In this document: one piece after another, positions 48,345 to 58,013 of the stretch
How positions within the stretch are numbered: position 1 is the stretch's first letter
Layout of the letters: each line of letters starts with the position of its first letter
NCBI RefSeq assembly: GCF_020271745.1
Contig: NZ_CP084296.1
Coordinates: forward strand, 1,240,001 to 1,304,000
Length of the DNA stretch: 64,000 bases
From: Providencia alcalifaciens
GTDB lineage: Bacteria > Pseudomonadota > Gammaproteobacteria > Enterobacterales > Enterobacteriaceae
Reading direction: 5' to 3'
Translations under genes and position numbers: made by a program
The notes under the pieces: generated by a model
Database searches by the model: none
The model's input: the letters and a program-made list of their open reading frames with translations, nothing else
Told to the model about the DNA's origin: nothing

Positions 48345-49010
48345 TTACAGCCATCCGCGCTCTGCAAATGAGGTACAAAATTTGTGTCCAACCACAAAAT
48401 GATCAAGTAATTTAATTCCCATCATGTCACAAGCACTCTGAATTCGCTCGGTAACATACTTATCGGCCATGCTCGGTTCAGGGTTACCCGATGGGTGGTT
48501 ATGCGCGAGCACTATCGCACTGGCATTCATTTTCATGGCAAATCGGATAATTTCTCTTGGGTGTACTTCAACGCGATTAATAGTGCCTTTAAACATCTCT
48601 TCATGGCAAATCACCTGATGCTGATTATTCAAAAATAGCACCATGAAAACTTCTCGCTCCTGCCCTGAAAACAACTCAAGCAACCTCGATTTCAATGTAT
48701 TGGGGTTATCCATGACATCATAACAAAGTACTTGTGCAGAAAAACAACGCCTTGCTAGCTCACTTACTGCCTGCAACTGTGTTAACTTGCAGGTTCCCAT
48801 ACCTTTACACTCAATCAATTTTTCATAGTCAGCTTGCACTAATAAATAGAGTGAACCAAACTCATGAAGTAAACGCTGAGCAAGTTGTAAGACGGGTTCA
48901 CCCCGTGTTCCTGTGCGTAAAAAAATAGCTAATAACTCTGCATCAGATAATGATACAGCCCCATACGCCAACATTTTTTCTCGTGGTAAAAGCTCCGTGT
49001 ATTCATGCAT
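48345..49010 (-). CDS. radC: RadC-family JAB-domain protein
   Basis: Protein of the RadC/UPF0758 family; despite the name its repair role is doubtful and its function is not settled. The start at 49010 (MHEYTELLPREKML) aligns with relatives and gives 221 residues; AGAGGA lies upstream. The N-terminal part has a helix-hairpin-helix-like segment (LIECKGMGTCKLTQLQAV). The JAB/MPN metalloprotease-like domain shows the Glu of CHEEMFKG and the HNHPSGNPEPSMAD metal-binding motif intact. It is divergent from coaBC, as in E. coli. Confidence 0.92.
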   Translation of the reverse strand: MHEYTELLPREKMLAYGAVSLSDAELLAIFLRTGTRGEPVLQLAQRLLHEFGSLYLLVQADYEKLIECKGMGTCKLTQLQAVSELARRCFSAQVLCYDVMDNPNTLKSRLLELFSGQEREVFMVLFLNNQHQVICHEEMFKGTINRVEVHPREIIRFAMKMNASAIVLAHNHPSGNPEPSMADKYVTERIQSACDMMGIKLLDHFVVGHKFCTSFAERGWL

Positions 49011-49192
49011 CGACTCATCCTCTTTCGCGTCGTTGCCCTCTTTGTAGCCAACCAACATACGCAGGGCAATCATCTAAACTAGCCTTTGCGTAGCGCTTCG
49101 CAAAAATAGCATCGGGATACAAAATCGGCTCTCTCACCAAGCTCATTGATATGGTAAGATGCCCCCCATGTTGACAAAATCGGACAGAGACC

Positions 49193-50449
49193 ATGACTCA
49201 ACAAACTTCAGTTAACTCATTATTAGGTAAGCGAATTGTTCTTGGTATTAGTGGTGGAATAGCCGCGTATAAAATTCCTGAACTCACTCGCCGACTGCGT
49301 GATGAAGGGGCATCTGTACGTGTTGTCATGACACCTGCGGCAAAAGCGTTCATTACACCTCTCACTTTGCAAGCCGTTTCCGGTTATCCGGTCGCGGATG
49401 ATTTGCTTGACCCCGCTGCTGAAGCCGCAATGGGTCACATTGAATTGGCAAAATGGGCTGATATAATTATTTTAGCGCCAGCAACCGCCGATTTAATCGC
49501 ACGATTAACCGCTGGCATGGCGAATGATTTACTCACAACGGTTTGCCTTGCATCTGCGGCGCCTATTGCCGTCGTGCCTGCGATGAATCAACAAATGTAT
49601 CGCGCTGCGGCAACACAAGAAAATTTAATCAGACTGCAACAACGCCAGTGTATGATTTGGGGGCCTGATGAAGGCAGCCAAGCATGTGGTGATGTGGGTC
49701 CCGGACGCATGATTGACCCACTCGCTATCGTGAAATTGGCAAGCCAGCACTTTCAATCATGTATAGGCCAGCAACCAAATTTAGACCTAGATGGAATTTC
49801 AATCATGGTCACGGCAGGCCCAACCCGTGAAGATTTAGATCCCGTACGCTTTATCAGTAATCACAGTTCTGGAAAAATGGGTTTTGCCATCGCGCAAGCT
49901 GCCAGTGAACGCGGAGCGAACGTCACTCTCGTAGCAGGCCCTGTTAATCTGGCAACACCGAATGGTGTAAACCGTATTAACGTAACGAGTGCCCTTGAGA
50001 TGTATGAACAAGTACACCAGTCTATTACCGAGCAAAATATTTTTATCGGTTGTGCTGCGGTGGCAGATTACCGTGCCAAAACCGTCGCTGAAAATAAAAT
50101 TAAGAAACAAGGGGATGAAGTTTCCATTACCCTTGTGAAAAATCCTGACATTGTGGCAAGTGTAGGAAAACTGACGCAAAATCGTCCATATGTAGTCGGT
50201 TTCGCGGCAGAGACTCAAAATGTCGAAGAATATGCACGACAAAAGCGCCAACAAAAGCAACTTGATTTAATTTGTGCGAATGACGTTTCCTTAGCGGATA
50301 ATGGTTTTAATAGTGATAACAATGCACTACATCTATTTGATGCCCATGGTGATGTTCGATTACCGCACAGTAGTAAAATTGAATTAAGTCACCATTTACT
50401 TGACGAGATACTCCAACGTTATGAAAAAAATCGATCTGAAAATTCTTGA
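49193..50449 (+). CDS. coaBC: Bifunctional phosphopantothenoylcysteine decarboxylase/synthetase
   Basis: Two consecutive steps of CoA synthesis in one protein (dfp). The N-terminal flavoprotein (CoaC) begins [20 protein letters not shown]. It has [20 protein letters not shown] and [10 protein letters not shown], and the active-site Cys lies in [13 protein letters not shown]. The C-terminal CoaB half has [20 protein letters not shown] and the late [17 protein letters not shown]. The length of 418 is normal. It overlaps dut by 29 bases. Confidence 0.97.
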   Translation: MTQQTSVNSLLGKRIVLGISGGIAAYKIPELTRRLRDEGASVRVVMTPAAKAFITPLTLQAVSGYPVADDLLDPAAEAAMGHIELAKWADIIILAPATADLIARLTAGMANDLLTTVCLASAAPIAVVPAMNQQMYRAAATQENLIRLQQRQCMIWGPDEGSQACGDVGPGRMIDPLAIVKLASQHFQSCIGQQPNLDLDGISIMVTAGPTREDLDPVRFISNHSSGKMGFAIAQAASERGANVTLVAGPVNLATPNGVNRINVTSALEMYEQVHQSITEQNIFIGCAAVADYRAKTVAENKIKKQGDEVSITLVKNPDIVASVGKLTQNRPYVVGFAAETQNVEEYARQKRQQKQLDLICANDVSLADNGFNSDNNALHLFDAHGDVRLPHSSKIELSHHLLDEILQRYEKNRSENS

Positions 50450-50876
50450 TGCCCGTATTGGGAATGAGTTTCCACTGCCAACTTACGCAACCACTGGCTC
50501 TGCGGGTTTAGATTTACGTGCATGTCTTGATGCACCTATCGATTTAGCACCTGGTCAGACTGAATTGATCCCAACGGGTCTAGCTATCCATATTGCAGAC
50601 GAGCAACTTGCGGCAGTGATTCTGCCACGTTCGGGTTTAGGTCATAAGCATGGCGTTGTTCTGGGTAACTTAGTGGGTTTAATCGATTCGGACTACCAAG
50701 GCCAACTGATGGTGTCTGTATGGAACCGTAGCGACAAAGCATTCACCGTTGAACCGGGTGAACGTATGGCACAAATGGTCTTTGTTCCTGTTGTTCAGGC
50801 ACAATTCAATATTGTGGATGACTTTGACGCGACTGAACGTGGTGAAGGTGGTTTCGGTCACTCGGGTCGCCAATAA
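50421..50876 (+). CDS. dut: Deoxyuridine triphosphatase (dUTPase)
   Basis: Hydrolyses dUTP to dUMP, limiting uracil in DNA and supplying thymidylate synthesis. The start at 50421 ([10 protein letters not shown]) gives 151 residues, as in E. coli, and lies inside the end of coaBC. The five trimeric dUTPase motifs are present: [40 protein letters not shown] and the C-terminal [10 protein letters not shown]. Confidence 0.98.
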   Translation: MKKIDLKILDARIGNEFPLPTYATTGSAGLDLRACLDAPIDLAPGQTELIPTGLAIHIADEQLAAVILPRSGLGHKHGVVLGNLVGLIDSDYQGQLMVSVWNRSDKAFTVEPGERMAQMVFVPVVQAQFNIVDDFDATERGEGGFGHSGRQ

Positions 50877-50902
50877 ATCGAGCTAATTCACGTTTAGATA
50901 CC

Positions 50903-50935
50903 AAATATAGGCGTTTTACTGACGCCTATATTTAT
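50903..50935 (+). terminator. Terminator-like hairpin after dut
   Basis: A perfect 12-base stem AAATATAGGCGT with ACGCCTATATTT around a seven-base loop, 26 bases after the dut stop. The T run is short, so strength is uncertain; it may partly separate dut from slmA. Confidence 0.7.
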
Positions 50936-51094
50936 GAATAAAAACAATCATTATGGTATTTTTAACCTCGTGAGCTGGTTAGATTTGGTTATAATCTCTA
51001 CATATTTTAAATCTGTTTTATTCTGAATGTGACTTTACTCAGAGCGAAATTTTGGATAGTTTGTCTTGCTGTTTTAGCAGGGGTCTTATTAGAC

Positions 51095-51691
51095 ATGGCA
51101 GAGAATACAATACAAAAACGTAACAGACGTGATGAGATTTTACAGGCTCTTGCGTTAATGTTAGAAAGTAGCGATGGTAGCCAGCGTATTACAACGGCAA
51201 AACTCGCTGCAACCGTGGGTGTCTCAGAAGCAGCGCTATATCGTCATTTTCCAAGCAAAATGAAGATGTTCGACAGCTTAATTGAATTTATTGAAGATTC
51301 ACTTGTTTCCCGTATCAACCTGATTTTAGCGGACGAAAAAGATACACTTGTCCGAATTAAACTGGTTTTAGCGCTAATTTTAGGTTTCTCAGAGAAAAAC
51401 CCAGGATTAACGCGTATAATGACTGGTCATGCGCTAATGTTCGAGCAAGATAGACTGCAAGGGCGCATTAACCAATTATTCGAACGTATCGAATCACAGC
51501 TGCGACAAGTATTAAAAGAGAAAAAAATCCGTGATGGACACGGTTTTATCCATGACGAATCACTATTAGCTTCTCAACTATTAGCCTTCTGTGAAGGTAT
51601 GCTGTCCCGCTTCGTACGTTCTGAGTTTCGTTACCGTCCAACGGTAGAGTTCGAAGCTCGCTGGCCTTTAATTTTGGCTCAGCTACAATAA
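51095..51691 (+). CDS. slmA: Nucleoid occlusion factor SlmA
   Basis: TetR-family protein that binds chromosomal SBS sites and blocks FtsZ assembly over the nucleoid. The start at 51095 ([20 protein letters not shown]) gives 198 residues, identical in length to E. coli SlmA; a longer upstream frame with 22 hydrophobic residues is not supported by family likeness. The helix-turn-helix is [20 protein letters not shown] near residues 32-51. It is followed by a strong terminator and convergent pyrE. Confidence 0.97.
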   Translation: MAENTIQKRNRRDEILQALALMLESSDGSQRITTAKLAATVGVSEAALYRHFPSKMKMFDSLIEFIEDSLVSRINLILADEKDTLVRIKLVLALILGFSEKNPGLTRIMTGHALMFEQDRLQGRINQLFERIESQLRQVLKEKKIRDGHGFIHDESLLASQLLAFCEGMLSRFVRSEFRYRPTVEFEARWPLILAQLQ

Positions 51692-51711
51692 CCGCTTATT
51701 TATACTACTCA

Positions 51712-51743
51712 CCCCGCCCATGATTGGGCGAGGGCTTTTTTTT
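51712..51743 (+). terminator. Rho-independent terminator of slmA
   Basis: Six-base stem CGCCCA with TGGGCG, extended by two more pairs across one mismatch, with a TGAT loop and eight T residues. It separates slmA from the convergent pyrE. Confidence 0.9.
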
Positions 51744-51746
51744 CCA

Positions 51747-52388
51747 TTAAATCCCGTACTGCTCACGATACGCTTTCATCGCAGCCAGATACTGCTGCAT
51801 ATCTTCTTTTTCCGCTAAGTAAGTAATTAAGTCGCTCATAGTGATGATCGAATACACTTTGCAGCCGTAATCACGTTCCACTTCCTGTACCGCAGAAATT
51901 TCACCTTTCCCTTTTTCTTGGCGGTCTAAACACAGCAACACGCCACTCAACGTTGCTTTTTGCTGTTTGATAATTTCCATCGACTCACGAATTGCCGTAC
52001 CTGCCGTAATCACATCATCGACGACCACAACACGTCCTTGCAGTGGGCTACCCACTAATGTGCCGCCTTCCCCGTGGTCTTTCGCTTCTTTACGATTAAA
52101 GCAATATGGCATATCAATATCGTGATACTCTGCCAGTGCGACAGCGGTTGTGGTCGCAATCGGAATACCTTTATAGGCTGGACCAAAAATCACATCACAC
52201 TCAATGGCACTTTCTTTTAATGCTTGTGCATAAAAACGACCGACAAGAGCCAAGTCACGCCCTGTATTAAACAGCCCCGCATTAAAGAAATAGGGACTCT
52301 TACGACCTGATTTCAGCGTAAACTCACCAAATTTCAGTACCTGTTTTTTCATGGCAAGTTCAATAAAATCGCGCTGATAGGCTTTCAT
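51747..52388 (-). CDS. pyrE: Orotate phosphoribosyltransferase
   Basis: Joins orotate to PRPP in pyrimidine synthesis. The PRPP-binding motif [17 protein letters not shown] lies near residues 120-136, and the flexible loop [11 protein letters not shown] near 99. The length of 213 is the same as in E. coli. A strong GAGGAGAATG site precedes the ATG. It lies downstream of rph with an attenuator in the 137-base spacer, the known E. coli pattern of UTP-sensitive control. Confidence 0.98.
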   Translation of the reverse strand: MKAYQRDFIELAMKKQVLKFGEFTLKSGRKSPYFFNAGLFNTGRDLALVGRFYAQALKESAIECDVIFGPAYKGIPIATTTAVALAEYHDIDMPYCFNRKEAKDHGEGGTLVGSPLQGRVVVVDDVITAGTAIRESMEIIKQQKATLSGVLLCLDRQEKGKGEISAVQEVERDYGCKVYSIITMSDLITYLAEKEDMQQYLAAMKAYREQYGI

Positions 52389-52486
52389 TGGTCATTCTCC
52401 TCATTAATTTGTATTGGTCTTTTTTTGAAACGACTTTCGCGGTTTATCTTTATCAGTAAACAACTTCATCAATAAACTGCGGGCAT

Positions 52487-52511
52487 AAAAAAGGCGACTT
52501 TTCAGCCGCCT
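52487..52511 (-). promoter_or_regulatory. pyrE attenuator hairpin
   Basis: On the minus strand AGGCGGCT pairs with AGTCGCCT (one G-T wobble) around a GAAA loop, followed by six T residues. It begins 15 bases after the rph stop and about 100 bases before pyrE. In E. coli, ribosomes translating the end of rph close behind a polymerase slowed by low UTP prevent this terminator from forming. The position here permits the same mechanism. Confidence 0.85.
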
Positions 52512-52525
52512 ATTTAATAATAAAT

Positions 52526-53239
52526 TTATTTCAGCGCTTCTCGCTGAGCGTCGAAAATGGTGTCTAGCCCCGTTTTCGCTAATGCTAGAAGAGCTAAAAG
52601 CTCTTCATGGCTGAATGGTTCGCCTTCTGCGGTACCTTGTACCTCAATCATTCGACCATCATCCATCATCACGACGTTCATATCCGTTTCTGCAGCAGAG
52701 TCTTCAACATACTCAAGGTCACACAGTGCTTCTTGGTTAACGATACCCACAGACACCGCAGCAACCATGGATTTCAGAGGACTTTTCGCTAATTTGCCTT
52801 GAGCAACCATGTTGTTCAGTGCATCAACCAATGCAACACACGCGCCTGAAATCGCCGCAGTACGTGTACCGCCATCCGCTTGGATAACATCGCAGTCTAA
52901 CGTAATGGTGTGTTCGCCAAGTTTTTTCAGGTCAACCGCCGCACGTAATGAACGCGCGATCAGTCGTTGAATTTCCATAGTACGACCGGTTTGTTTCCCT
53001 TTTGCCGCTTCACGTTGGTTACGGGAGTTCGTTGCGCGAGGTAACATACCGTATTCTGCGGTTACCCAACCTTGTCCCTGACCTTTTAAGAAACGAGGAA
53101 CACCCTCTTCAACGGTCGCGTTACATAACACCTTAGTGTCGCCAAACTCAATAAGAACAGAGCCTTCCGCATGCTTTGTATAATTGCGCGTAATTTTTAT
53201 TGGACGCATCTGGTCTGCTAATCTACCTGCTGGGCGCAT
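52526..53239 (-). CDS. rph: Ribonuclease PH
   Basis: Phosphorolytic 3-prime exoribonuclease that trims tRNA precursors. Residues [20 protein letters not shown] match the family start, and [30 protein letters not shown] and [11 protein letters not shown] are the phosphate- and metal-site motifs. The frame is intact over 237 residues, unlike the frameshifted rph-1 of E. coli K-12 that disturbs pyrE expression. GGAG precedes the start. It is divergent from yicC. Confidence 0.98.
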   Translation of the reverse strand: MRPAGRLADQMRPIKITRNYTKHAEGSVLIEFGDTKVLCNATVEEGVPRFLKGQGQGWVTAEYGMLPRATNSRNQREAAKGKQTGRTMEIQRLIARSLRAAVDLKKLGEHTITLDCDVIQADGGTRTAAISGACVALVDALNNMVAQGKLAKSPLKSMVAAVSVGIVNQEALCDLEYVEDSAAETDMNVVMMDDGRMIEVQGTAEGEPFSHEELLALLALAKTGLDTIFDAQREALK

Positions 53240-53362
53240 GGTGTTATCTCCGTTATCAACTCAAATTGGCACGTATTATACGTTGTTAATCGGATAATGC
53301 CTATCCTGTCATCCGTCATAGCGCTATAATCCTGTTATCTTAATGAATGATAGGAACGAATT

Positions 53363-54226
53363 ATGATCCGTAGTATGACTGCTTTTGCCCGCCGTGATAT
53401 CAAGGGTGAATGGGGGAATGCGGCTTGGGAGCTGCGTTCCGTAAACCAGCGTTATTTAGAAACCTATATCCGTTTACCCGAGCAATTTCGCAGCTTAGAG
53501 CCAGTTATCCGTGAACGCCTTCGTTCCCGTCTAACCCGTGGTAAAGTCGAATGTAACCTCCGTTTTGACTTAGATGGTGCTCACCGTGGTGAGTTACTTC
53601 TCAATGAGGATTTAGCTCGACAGCTGATTAGCGCAGCGAACTGGGTAAAAAATTACAGCCATGAAGGCGAGATTAACCCGTTAGAAATCTTACGCTGGCC
53701 GGGTGTGATGTCCGCTGGTGAACAAGATTTAGACGCGATTAGTGAACAGTTAATGGCGGGCTTAGATGAAACCATCGATGCCTTTATTCAGAGCCGTGAA
53801 GCCGAAGGCGCGGCACTGCATAGCCTTATCGAGCAACGTCTGGATGGTGTTTTGGTTGAAGTTGCCAAAGTTCGCCAACATATGCCTGAAATCCTGCAAT
53901 GGCAGCGTGACCGCCTGCAAAGCAAGTTAGACGAAGCACAAATTCAAGTGGATAACAATCGCTTAGAGCAGGAGCTTATTTTACTGGCTCAGCGCGTTGA
54001 TGTCGCTGAAGAGTTAGACCGACTGGAAGCGCACGTTAAAGAGACACGCAATATTCTGAAGAAGAAAGAAGCCAGCGGCCGTCGTCTTGATTTCATGATG
54101 CAAGAATTTAACCGTGAATCAAACACCCTTGCCTCTAAGTCTATTAATAGTGAAGTGACTAACTCTGCTGTTGAACTTAAAGTGCTGATCGAGCAAATGC
54201 GCGAACAGATTCAGAACATCGAATAA
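53363..54226 (+). CDS. yicC: YicC-family endoribonuclease
   Basis: Conserved endoribonuclease reported to take part in RNA turnover. MIRSMTAFARRDIKGEWG is the family N-terminus with the RSVNQRYLE segment, and the C-terminal DUF1732 part has RVDVAEELDRLEAHV, KKKEASGRRLDFMMQEFNRE and SNTLASKS. The length of 287 is typical. It stands divergent to rph, as in E. coli, and is followed by a terminator. Confidence 0.95.
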   Translation: MIRSMTAFARRDIKGEWGNAAWELRSVNQRYLETYIRLPEQFRSLEPVIRERLRSRLTRGKVECNLRFDLDGAHRGELLLNEDLARQLISAANWVKNYSHEGEINPLEILRWPGVMSAGEQDLDAISEQLMAGLDETIDAFIQSREAEGAALHSLIEQRLDGVLVEVAKVRQHMPEILQWQRDRLQSKLDEAQIQVDNNRLEQELILLAQRVDVAEELDRLEAHVKETRNILKKKEASGRRLDFMMQEFNRESNTLASKSINSEVTNSAVELKVLIEQMREQIQNIE

Positions 54227-54249
54227 AATTCACTTTTCAGAGTAACTTT

Positions 54250-54285
54250 AAGCCAGCTTATTCACTGAATTCGCTGGCTTTTTTA
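54250..54285 (+). terminator. Rho-independent terminator of yicC
   Basis: Eight-base stem AAGCCAGC with GCTGGCTT around a 15-base loop and a run of T residues, 23 bases after the yicC stop. Confidence 0.85.
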
Positions 54286-54303
54286 TTAAATCAAACTCAA
54301 CCA

Positions 54304-55560
54304 TCAACCCGCTTTTGCCATTTCCAACGGTTTCTCACGCTGGTGCTTATAATGGAAAGAGAAGTAGAAAATTACGGCCAATATTACGGTGTAGGACGAG
54401 AACACCAGCCAGATTGACTGCCAATCCTTCACGCCATCCACACCAAAGTAATCGACGACCAATCCACTCAATATCGCGCCAAAATAGGCACCCACACCAT
54501 TCACCATGGTCATAAACAACCCTTGAGCACTGGCACGCATACGGTGATCCACTTCCTGCTCAATAAAAATAGAGCCGGAAATATTAAAGAAATCAAACGC
54601 ACAGCCATACACAATCATCGACATAATTAAGAACATCAAGCCGATAGTCGATGGGTCACCGAAGGCAAAGAAGCCAAATCTCAGTGTCCATGCCAACATA
54701 CTGAGCAGCATGACGGTTTTAATACCATAACGCTTTAAAAAGAATGGGATAGCAAGAATAAATACCACTTCAGCCATTTGGGAAACTGACAGCAAAATCG
54801 ATGGATACTGAACAATCAAACTGTCTTGATACAGCGGGTTACGCGCAAAATCATGCAAGAACGGGCTACCAAACGTATTGGTAATTTGCAGAACCGCACC
54901 CAGTAGCATCGCAAACAGGAAAAATACCGCCATAATCGGCTTTTTGAACAGCACTAATGCATCTAATCCAAGCTTACTCATCCAACTGGTGGTGATAGCT
55001 TGCTTATTCACCGCCATTTTTGGTAATGTCAGGGAATACATCGCGAGCAGCAACGAGCAACTTCCCGCCACATACAGTTGCATACTGCTCAATTCAAATT
55101 TCAGTAAACTAATACTCCACATCGCCGCAATAAACCCGACAGTACCAAAGACACGAATTGGTGGGAAATTGGCAACAGAGTCTAGCTGATACTGACTTAG
55201 CGATGAGTAACTAATGGTGTTCGACAGAGCGATAGTCGGCATAAATGCCATCGCATTAATTAACATTGCCCAGAACATCACTGATGGATCCGCCACCGTC
55301 GCAGCGTAAAACAGCGAACCGGCACAAATAATATGGCAAAGCATATACAGGCGGTTTGCAGGAATATATTTATCCGCAATGATGCCGATTAACCCGGGCA
55401 TCAAAATAGCGGCAATCCCTTTCGAGCTGTACACCATACCGACTTCAGCCCCGGAGAAATCCAAGGTTTTCATCATGTAGGCACCCAATGTCACCAGCCA
55501 ACTTCCCCAAACAAAATATTGCAGAAAAAGCATGACCTTTAAACGAGACTTAATATTCAT
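54304..55560 (-). CDS. Nucleoside:proton symporter of the NupG/XapB family
   Basis: Inner-membrane major facilitator with twelve predicted helices and 418 residues. The start MNIKSRLKVMLFLQYFVWGSW and the segment FMPTIALSNTISYSSL are typical of the NHS family (NupG, XapB, YegT). It is downstream of a purine nucleoside phosphorylase in the same direction, 124 bases apart, which makes a nucleoside substrate likely. Whether it equals XapB (xanthosine) or NupG (broad) cannot be told. Confidence 0.9.
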   Translation of the reverse strand: MNIKSRLKVMLFLQYFVWGSWLVTLGAYMMKTLDFSGAEVGMVYSSKGIAAILMPGLIGIIADKYIPANRLYMLCHIICAGSLFYAATVADPSVMFWAMLINAMAFMPTIALSNTISYSSLSQYQLDSVANFPPIRVFGTVGFIAAMWSISLLKFELSSMQLYVAGSCSLLLAMYSLTLPKMAVNKQAITTSWMSKLGLDALVLFKKPIMAVFFLFAMLLGAVLQITNTFGSPFLHDFARNPLYQDSLIVQYPSILLSVSQMAEVVFILAIPFFLKRYGIKTVMLLSMLAWTLRFGFFAFGDPSTIGLMFLIMSMIVYGCAFDFFNISGSIFIEQEVDHRMRASAQGLFMTMVNGVGAYFGAILSGLVVDYFGVDGVKDWQSIWLVFSSYTVILAVIFYFSFHYKHQREKPLEMAKAG

Positions 55561-55684
55561 ACTAGACTCCGTTTGGAGTGAATTTGGCGGGTAACATTCT
55601 CAGCTCGGCGATAACGCCCCAAAGGAAAACCGCTCCCGCACTGTCTTTCTATTAATTTGATAAAAATCTTAATTTGATAAAAAG

Positions 55685-56503
55685 TTAGAAACGCTCAATC
55701 ACGCCTGTCACTAATTTTAAGAAGGTTGCTTTCACTTTTTCTGCCGTTTCAATCACTTCATCATGGCTCAAAGGCTGCTCTAAAATGCCGCACGCCATGT
55801 TGGTTAGGCAGGAAATACCCACGGTTTTAATCTGAGAATGATGAGCCACTAGCGCTTCAGGTACTGTCGACATCCCCACCGCATCTGCTCCGAGAGTTCG
55901 GATCATGCGAATTTCAGCTGGCGTTTCATAGGTTGGGCCCGTCCACCATGCATACACGCCTTGGCGCAGAGACACACCTTGCTCCTTCGCGACATCCAAA
56001 ATCGTTTGGCGCAGCTCTTTGTTGTACACTTCGCTGACATCAAGGAAACGGACACCCAGCTCTGGATTATTTGGTCCCATTAATGGGTTATTCGCTGTCA
56101 GGTTAATATGGTCAGTGATGACCATCAGGTCGCCCGGGTTAAAGTCAGTATTCACTGCCCCACAAGCGTTGGTAATGATCAGTTTTTCCACACCCAGCGC
56201 TTTCATTAAACGCACAGGGAAGGTCACTTGATCCAGCGAAAAACCTTCGTAATAGTGGAAACGGCCTTTCATCGCCACCACTGTTTTGCCGGCAATCGTC
56301 CCGATCACTAACTCGTTCGCGTGACCTACCGCTTCAGACTTCGCAAAATGGGGTACTTCGCTATAAGGAATATGCACCGCATTTTCTAACGTATCGGCAA
56401 ATGGGCCTAATCCAGACCCTAAAATGATCCCAACAGTGGGTTTCATATCCGTACGAGATTGGATAAAACTCAGGCTTTCTAAGATATCTTTGGTGTTGTG
56501 CAT
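55685..56503 (-). CDS. Purine nucleoside phosphorylase, trimeric type (PNP-II)
   Basis: Splits purine nucleosides with phosphate to free base and ribose-1-phosphate. The start at 56503, with GGAG seven bases upstream, gives 272 residues. A longer frame to 56740 adds 79 residues without family likeness and runs into the divergent regulator. Motifs: GIILGSGLGPFAD, MKGRFHYYEG, ITNACGAVN, WTGPTYETPAEIR and GMSTVPEALVAHH. By eye it is closer to Bacillus PupG than to E. coli XapA, which suggests a distinct origin. It pairs with the downstream nucleoside transporter. Confidence 0.93.
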   Translation of the reverse strand: MHNTKDILESLSFIQSRTDMKPTVGIILGSGLGPFADTLENAVHIPYSEVPHFAKSEAVGHANELVIGTIAGKTVVAMKGRFHYYEGFSLDQVTFPVRLMKALGVEKLIITNACGAVNTDFNPGDLMVITDHINLTANNPLMGPNNPELGVRFLDVSEVYNKELRQTILDVAKEQGVSLRQGVYAWWTGPTYETPAEIRMIRTLGADAVGMSTVPEALVAHHSQIKTVGISCLTNMACGILEQPLSHDEVIETAEKVKATFLKLVTGVIERF

Positions 56504-56584
56504 AATGCGCTCCGCAATCAAATCAAATAAAGAAGATGATTGGGATAATAACGTAATTAGAAAATCTAACAGCGATCTTAATCT

Positions 56585-56599
56585 CATTTTGAGAAAATG
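56585..56599. promoter_or_regulatory. Palindrome between PNP and ROK regulator, candidate operator
   Basis: CATTTT, three bases, AAAATG: a perfect palindrome in the 131-base spacer between the divergent phosphorylase and ROK genes. A second, imperfect one (AACATGATATCTGTT) lies just after it. ROK repressors bind AT-rich palindromes, so these are candidate sites. No direct evidence. Confidence 0.4.
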
Positions 56600-56634
56600 T
56601 TGATAAACATGATATCTGTTAAAGTACTCGTCAT

Positions 56635-57909
56635 GTGAATCTGTTAATCTTGGACTATTCGCTGCATGGCTGGATCTATCACGAACAAAAACAGGAGGGG
56701 GAGCCATTGTTACACCGTTTATTGAACGAATTTCGTACATCCAAAAATTCCAAAACTCAAAAACTCAAAACGCTGTATCGGCTGATCCTCAACCACGGAC
56801 CAATTCGGGCGGAAGCGCTAACCTCCCTCGCGAACATGAAACCCGCGACCTGTGCCAGGCTCCTCGATGAACTGAGTAAATGCCAGTTACTCTCTACTTC
56901 GGAACTTGGAGAATCAACAGGAGGACGCAAACCTATTTTGTACAGCGTCAATCCGGCTGATGGCTACTTAATTGGCATTGAGATGAGTGATATCTACTCT
57001 ACGATTGTTCTGCAAAATCTGAAGTTAGACATTCTTGGCAAAGTCAAAATCAAGTATGAGCACCTCGAAACTGCCGAAAATATGCTCGACCATCTATTGG
57101 ACAACGTCGATGAGCTGCTTGCTGAGCATCAGTTAGATACTCAAAAAATACTGGGTATCGGCATTGCCATCGACCATATTTTAGAACGCGATAAAGTGCC
57201 TTACTCTGACTACAGCGCACGAATTCAATCGCTATATCAATACATTACCCAGCGAGTTCCCTGCTTTGTCCTGTTAGGAAGTGGCATCAGCTTCGCGGCA
57301 TTTGCGGAGTACCGTTTACGCTACGCTTCTGATAGCCAACGATTCTTACTCACCACTTGTGACACCGACATTCGCAGCTCAACCATTATCAACAACCAAT
57401 ATGCCCCAACGCCAATTAGCACCGCACAAGCTTTTGGACACACGACTATCGATATCAATGGTCAGCGTTGTGAATGTGGCTCATTTGGCTGTTTAAAACA
57501 GTACAGTTCATTACACGCCATTAAATCTCGCGTAATTCAGCATTTAAGACTTGGCAAACCCTCGGTCATTAACCAACTTGTCAAATCTGAAGATGACATT
57601 AACTATCACACGATTTTTCAGGCGCTTGCCCAGAATGATGAGGTGTGTCTTAAAGCCTTAGAAGAAGCCGCTTATTACTATGGTATTGCGATTGCCAACG
57701 CCGTGTTAATTACCCAAGCGGATGTGGTGGTTTGCGGGGGAACCCTCACCCCAAAAAACCATTTCTTTGAGATGACTAAAAAATCCATTGAGCAAAAACT
57801 GTCGATTTTCCCGCATATCAAACCGCGCATTTACCCAGCTAATGATTCTTATGAAATCGTCGCCCAAGGTGCGGGTGGGATGGTGATGGAAAGTTATCTA
57901 TCCGAATAA
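56635..57909 (+). CDS. ROK-family transcriptional regulator
   Basis: DNA-binding ROK protein of 424 residues, related to NagC, Mlc and XylR. The winged helix is at about residues 43-100 (LKTLYRLILNHGPIRAEALT, then MKPATCARLLDELSK, STGGRKPILY). The ROK core follows, with the zinc-binding motif CECGSFGCL. The ATP-binding DxGxT of ROK kinases is replaced by IGIEMSDIYS, so it is a regulator and not a kinase. A GTG at 56635 is used as start; a later start is possible, since the first 35 residues are not clearly conserved. It is divergent from the nucleoside genes, which it probably controls. Confidence 0.87.
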   Translation: MNLLILDYSLHGWIYHEQKQEGEPLLHRLLNEFRTSKNSKTQKLKTLYRLILNHGPIRAEALTSLANMKPATCARLLDELSKCQLLSTSELGESTGGRKPILYSVNPADGYLIGIEMSDIYSTIVLQNLKLDILGKVKIKYEHLETAENMLDHLLDNVDELLAEHQLDTQKILGIGIAIDHILERDKVPYSDYSARIQSLYQYITQRVPCFVLLGSGISFAAFAEYRLRYASDSQRFLLTTCDTDIRSSTIINNQYAPTPISTAQAFGHTTIDINGQRCECGSFGCLKQYSSLHAIKSRVIQHLRLGKPSVINQLVKSEDDINYHTIFQALAQNDEVCLKALEEAAYYYGIAIANAVLITQADVVVCGGTLTPKNHFFEMTKKSIEQKLSIFPHIKPRIYPANDSYEIVAQGAGGMVMESYLSE

Positions 57910-57925
57910 TGATGAATACAAATAA

Positions 57926-57955
57926 AAAATGCCCCAACATGTGGGGCATTTTCAT
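57926..57955. terminator. Bidirectional terminator between ROK gene and ugd
   Basis: Stem AAAATGCCCCA with TGGGGCATTTT around a five-base loop. A-rich and T-rich flanks on both sides allow it to act in both directions between the convergent genes. Confidence 0.92.
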
Positions 57956-57982
57956 TATAAATCACCGCTGACTATTTTAATC

Positions 57983-58013
57983 TTAGTCATTACCAAGCTT
58001 TAGTCATTACCAA
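57983..58013. repeat. Duplicated last codons of ugd copy 2
   Basis: TTAGTCATTACCAA occurs at 57983-57996 and again at 58000-58013, a 17-base period. The second occurrence is the real end of ugd (the minus-strand reading ...FGND-stop); the first is an extra copy just beyond the stop. The ugd copy at 10192-11358 has no such repeat after its stop. Confidence 0.9.

Noticed and set aside
49835-50260. 141-codon open frame on the minus strand inside coaBC
   Set aside because: It is antisense to a clearly conserved enzyme, has no family likeness and no ribosome site. It is a shadow of the real frame.
56504-56740. N-terminal extension of 79 residues for the purine nucleoside phosphorylase
   Set aside because: The extension has no family likeness and overlaps the divergent ROK gene. 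A good ribosome site precedes the ATG at 56503.
56635-57909. ROK protein read as a sugar kinase
   Set aside because: An N-terminal winged helix is present and the ATP-binding DxGxT motif is not, so a regulator is the better call.
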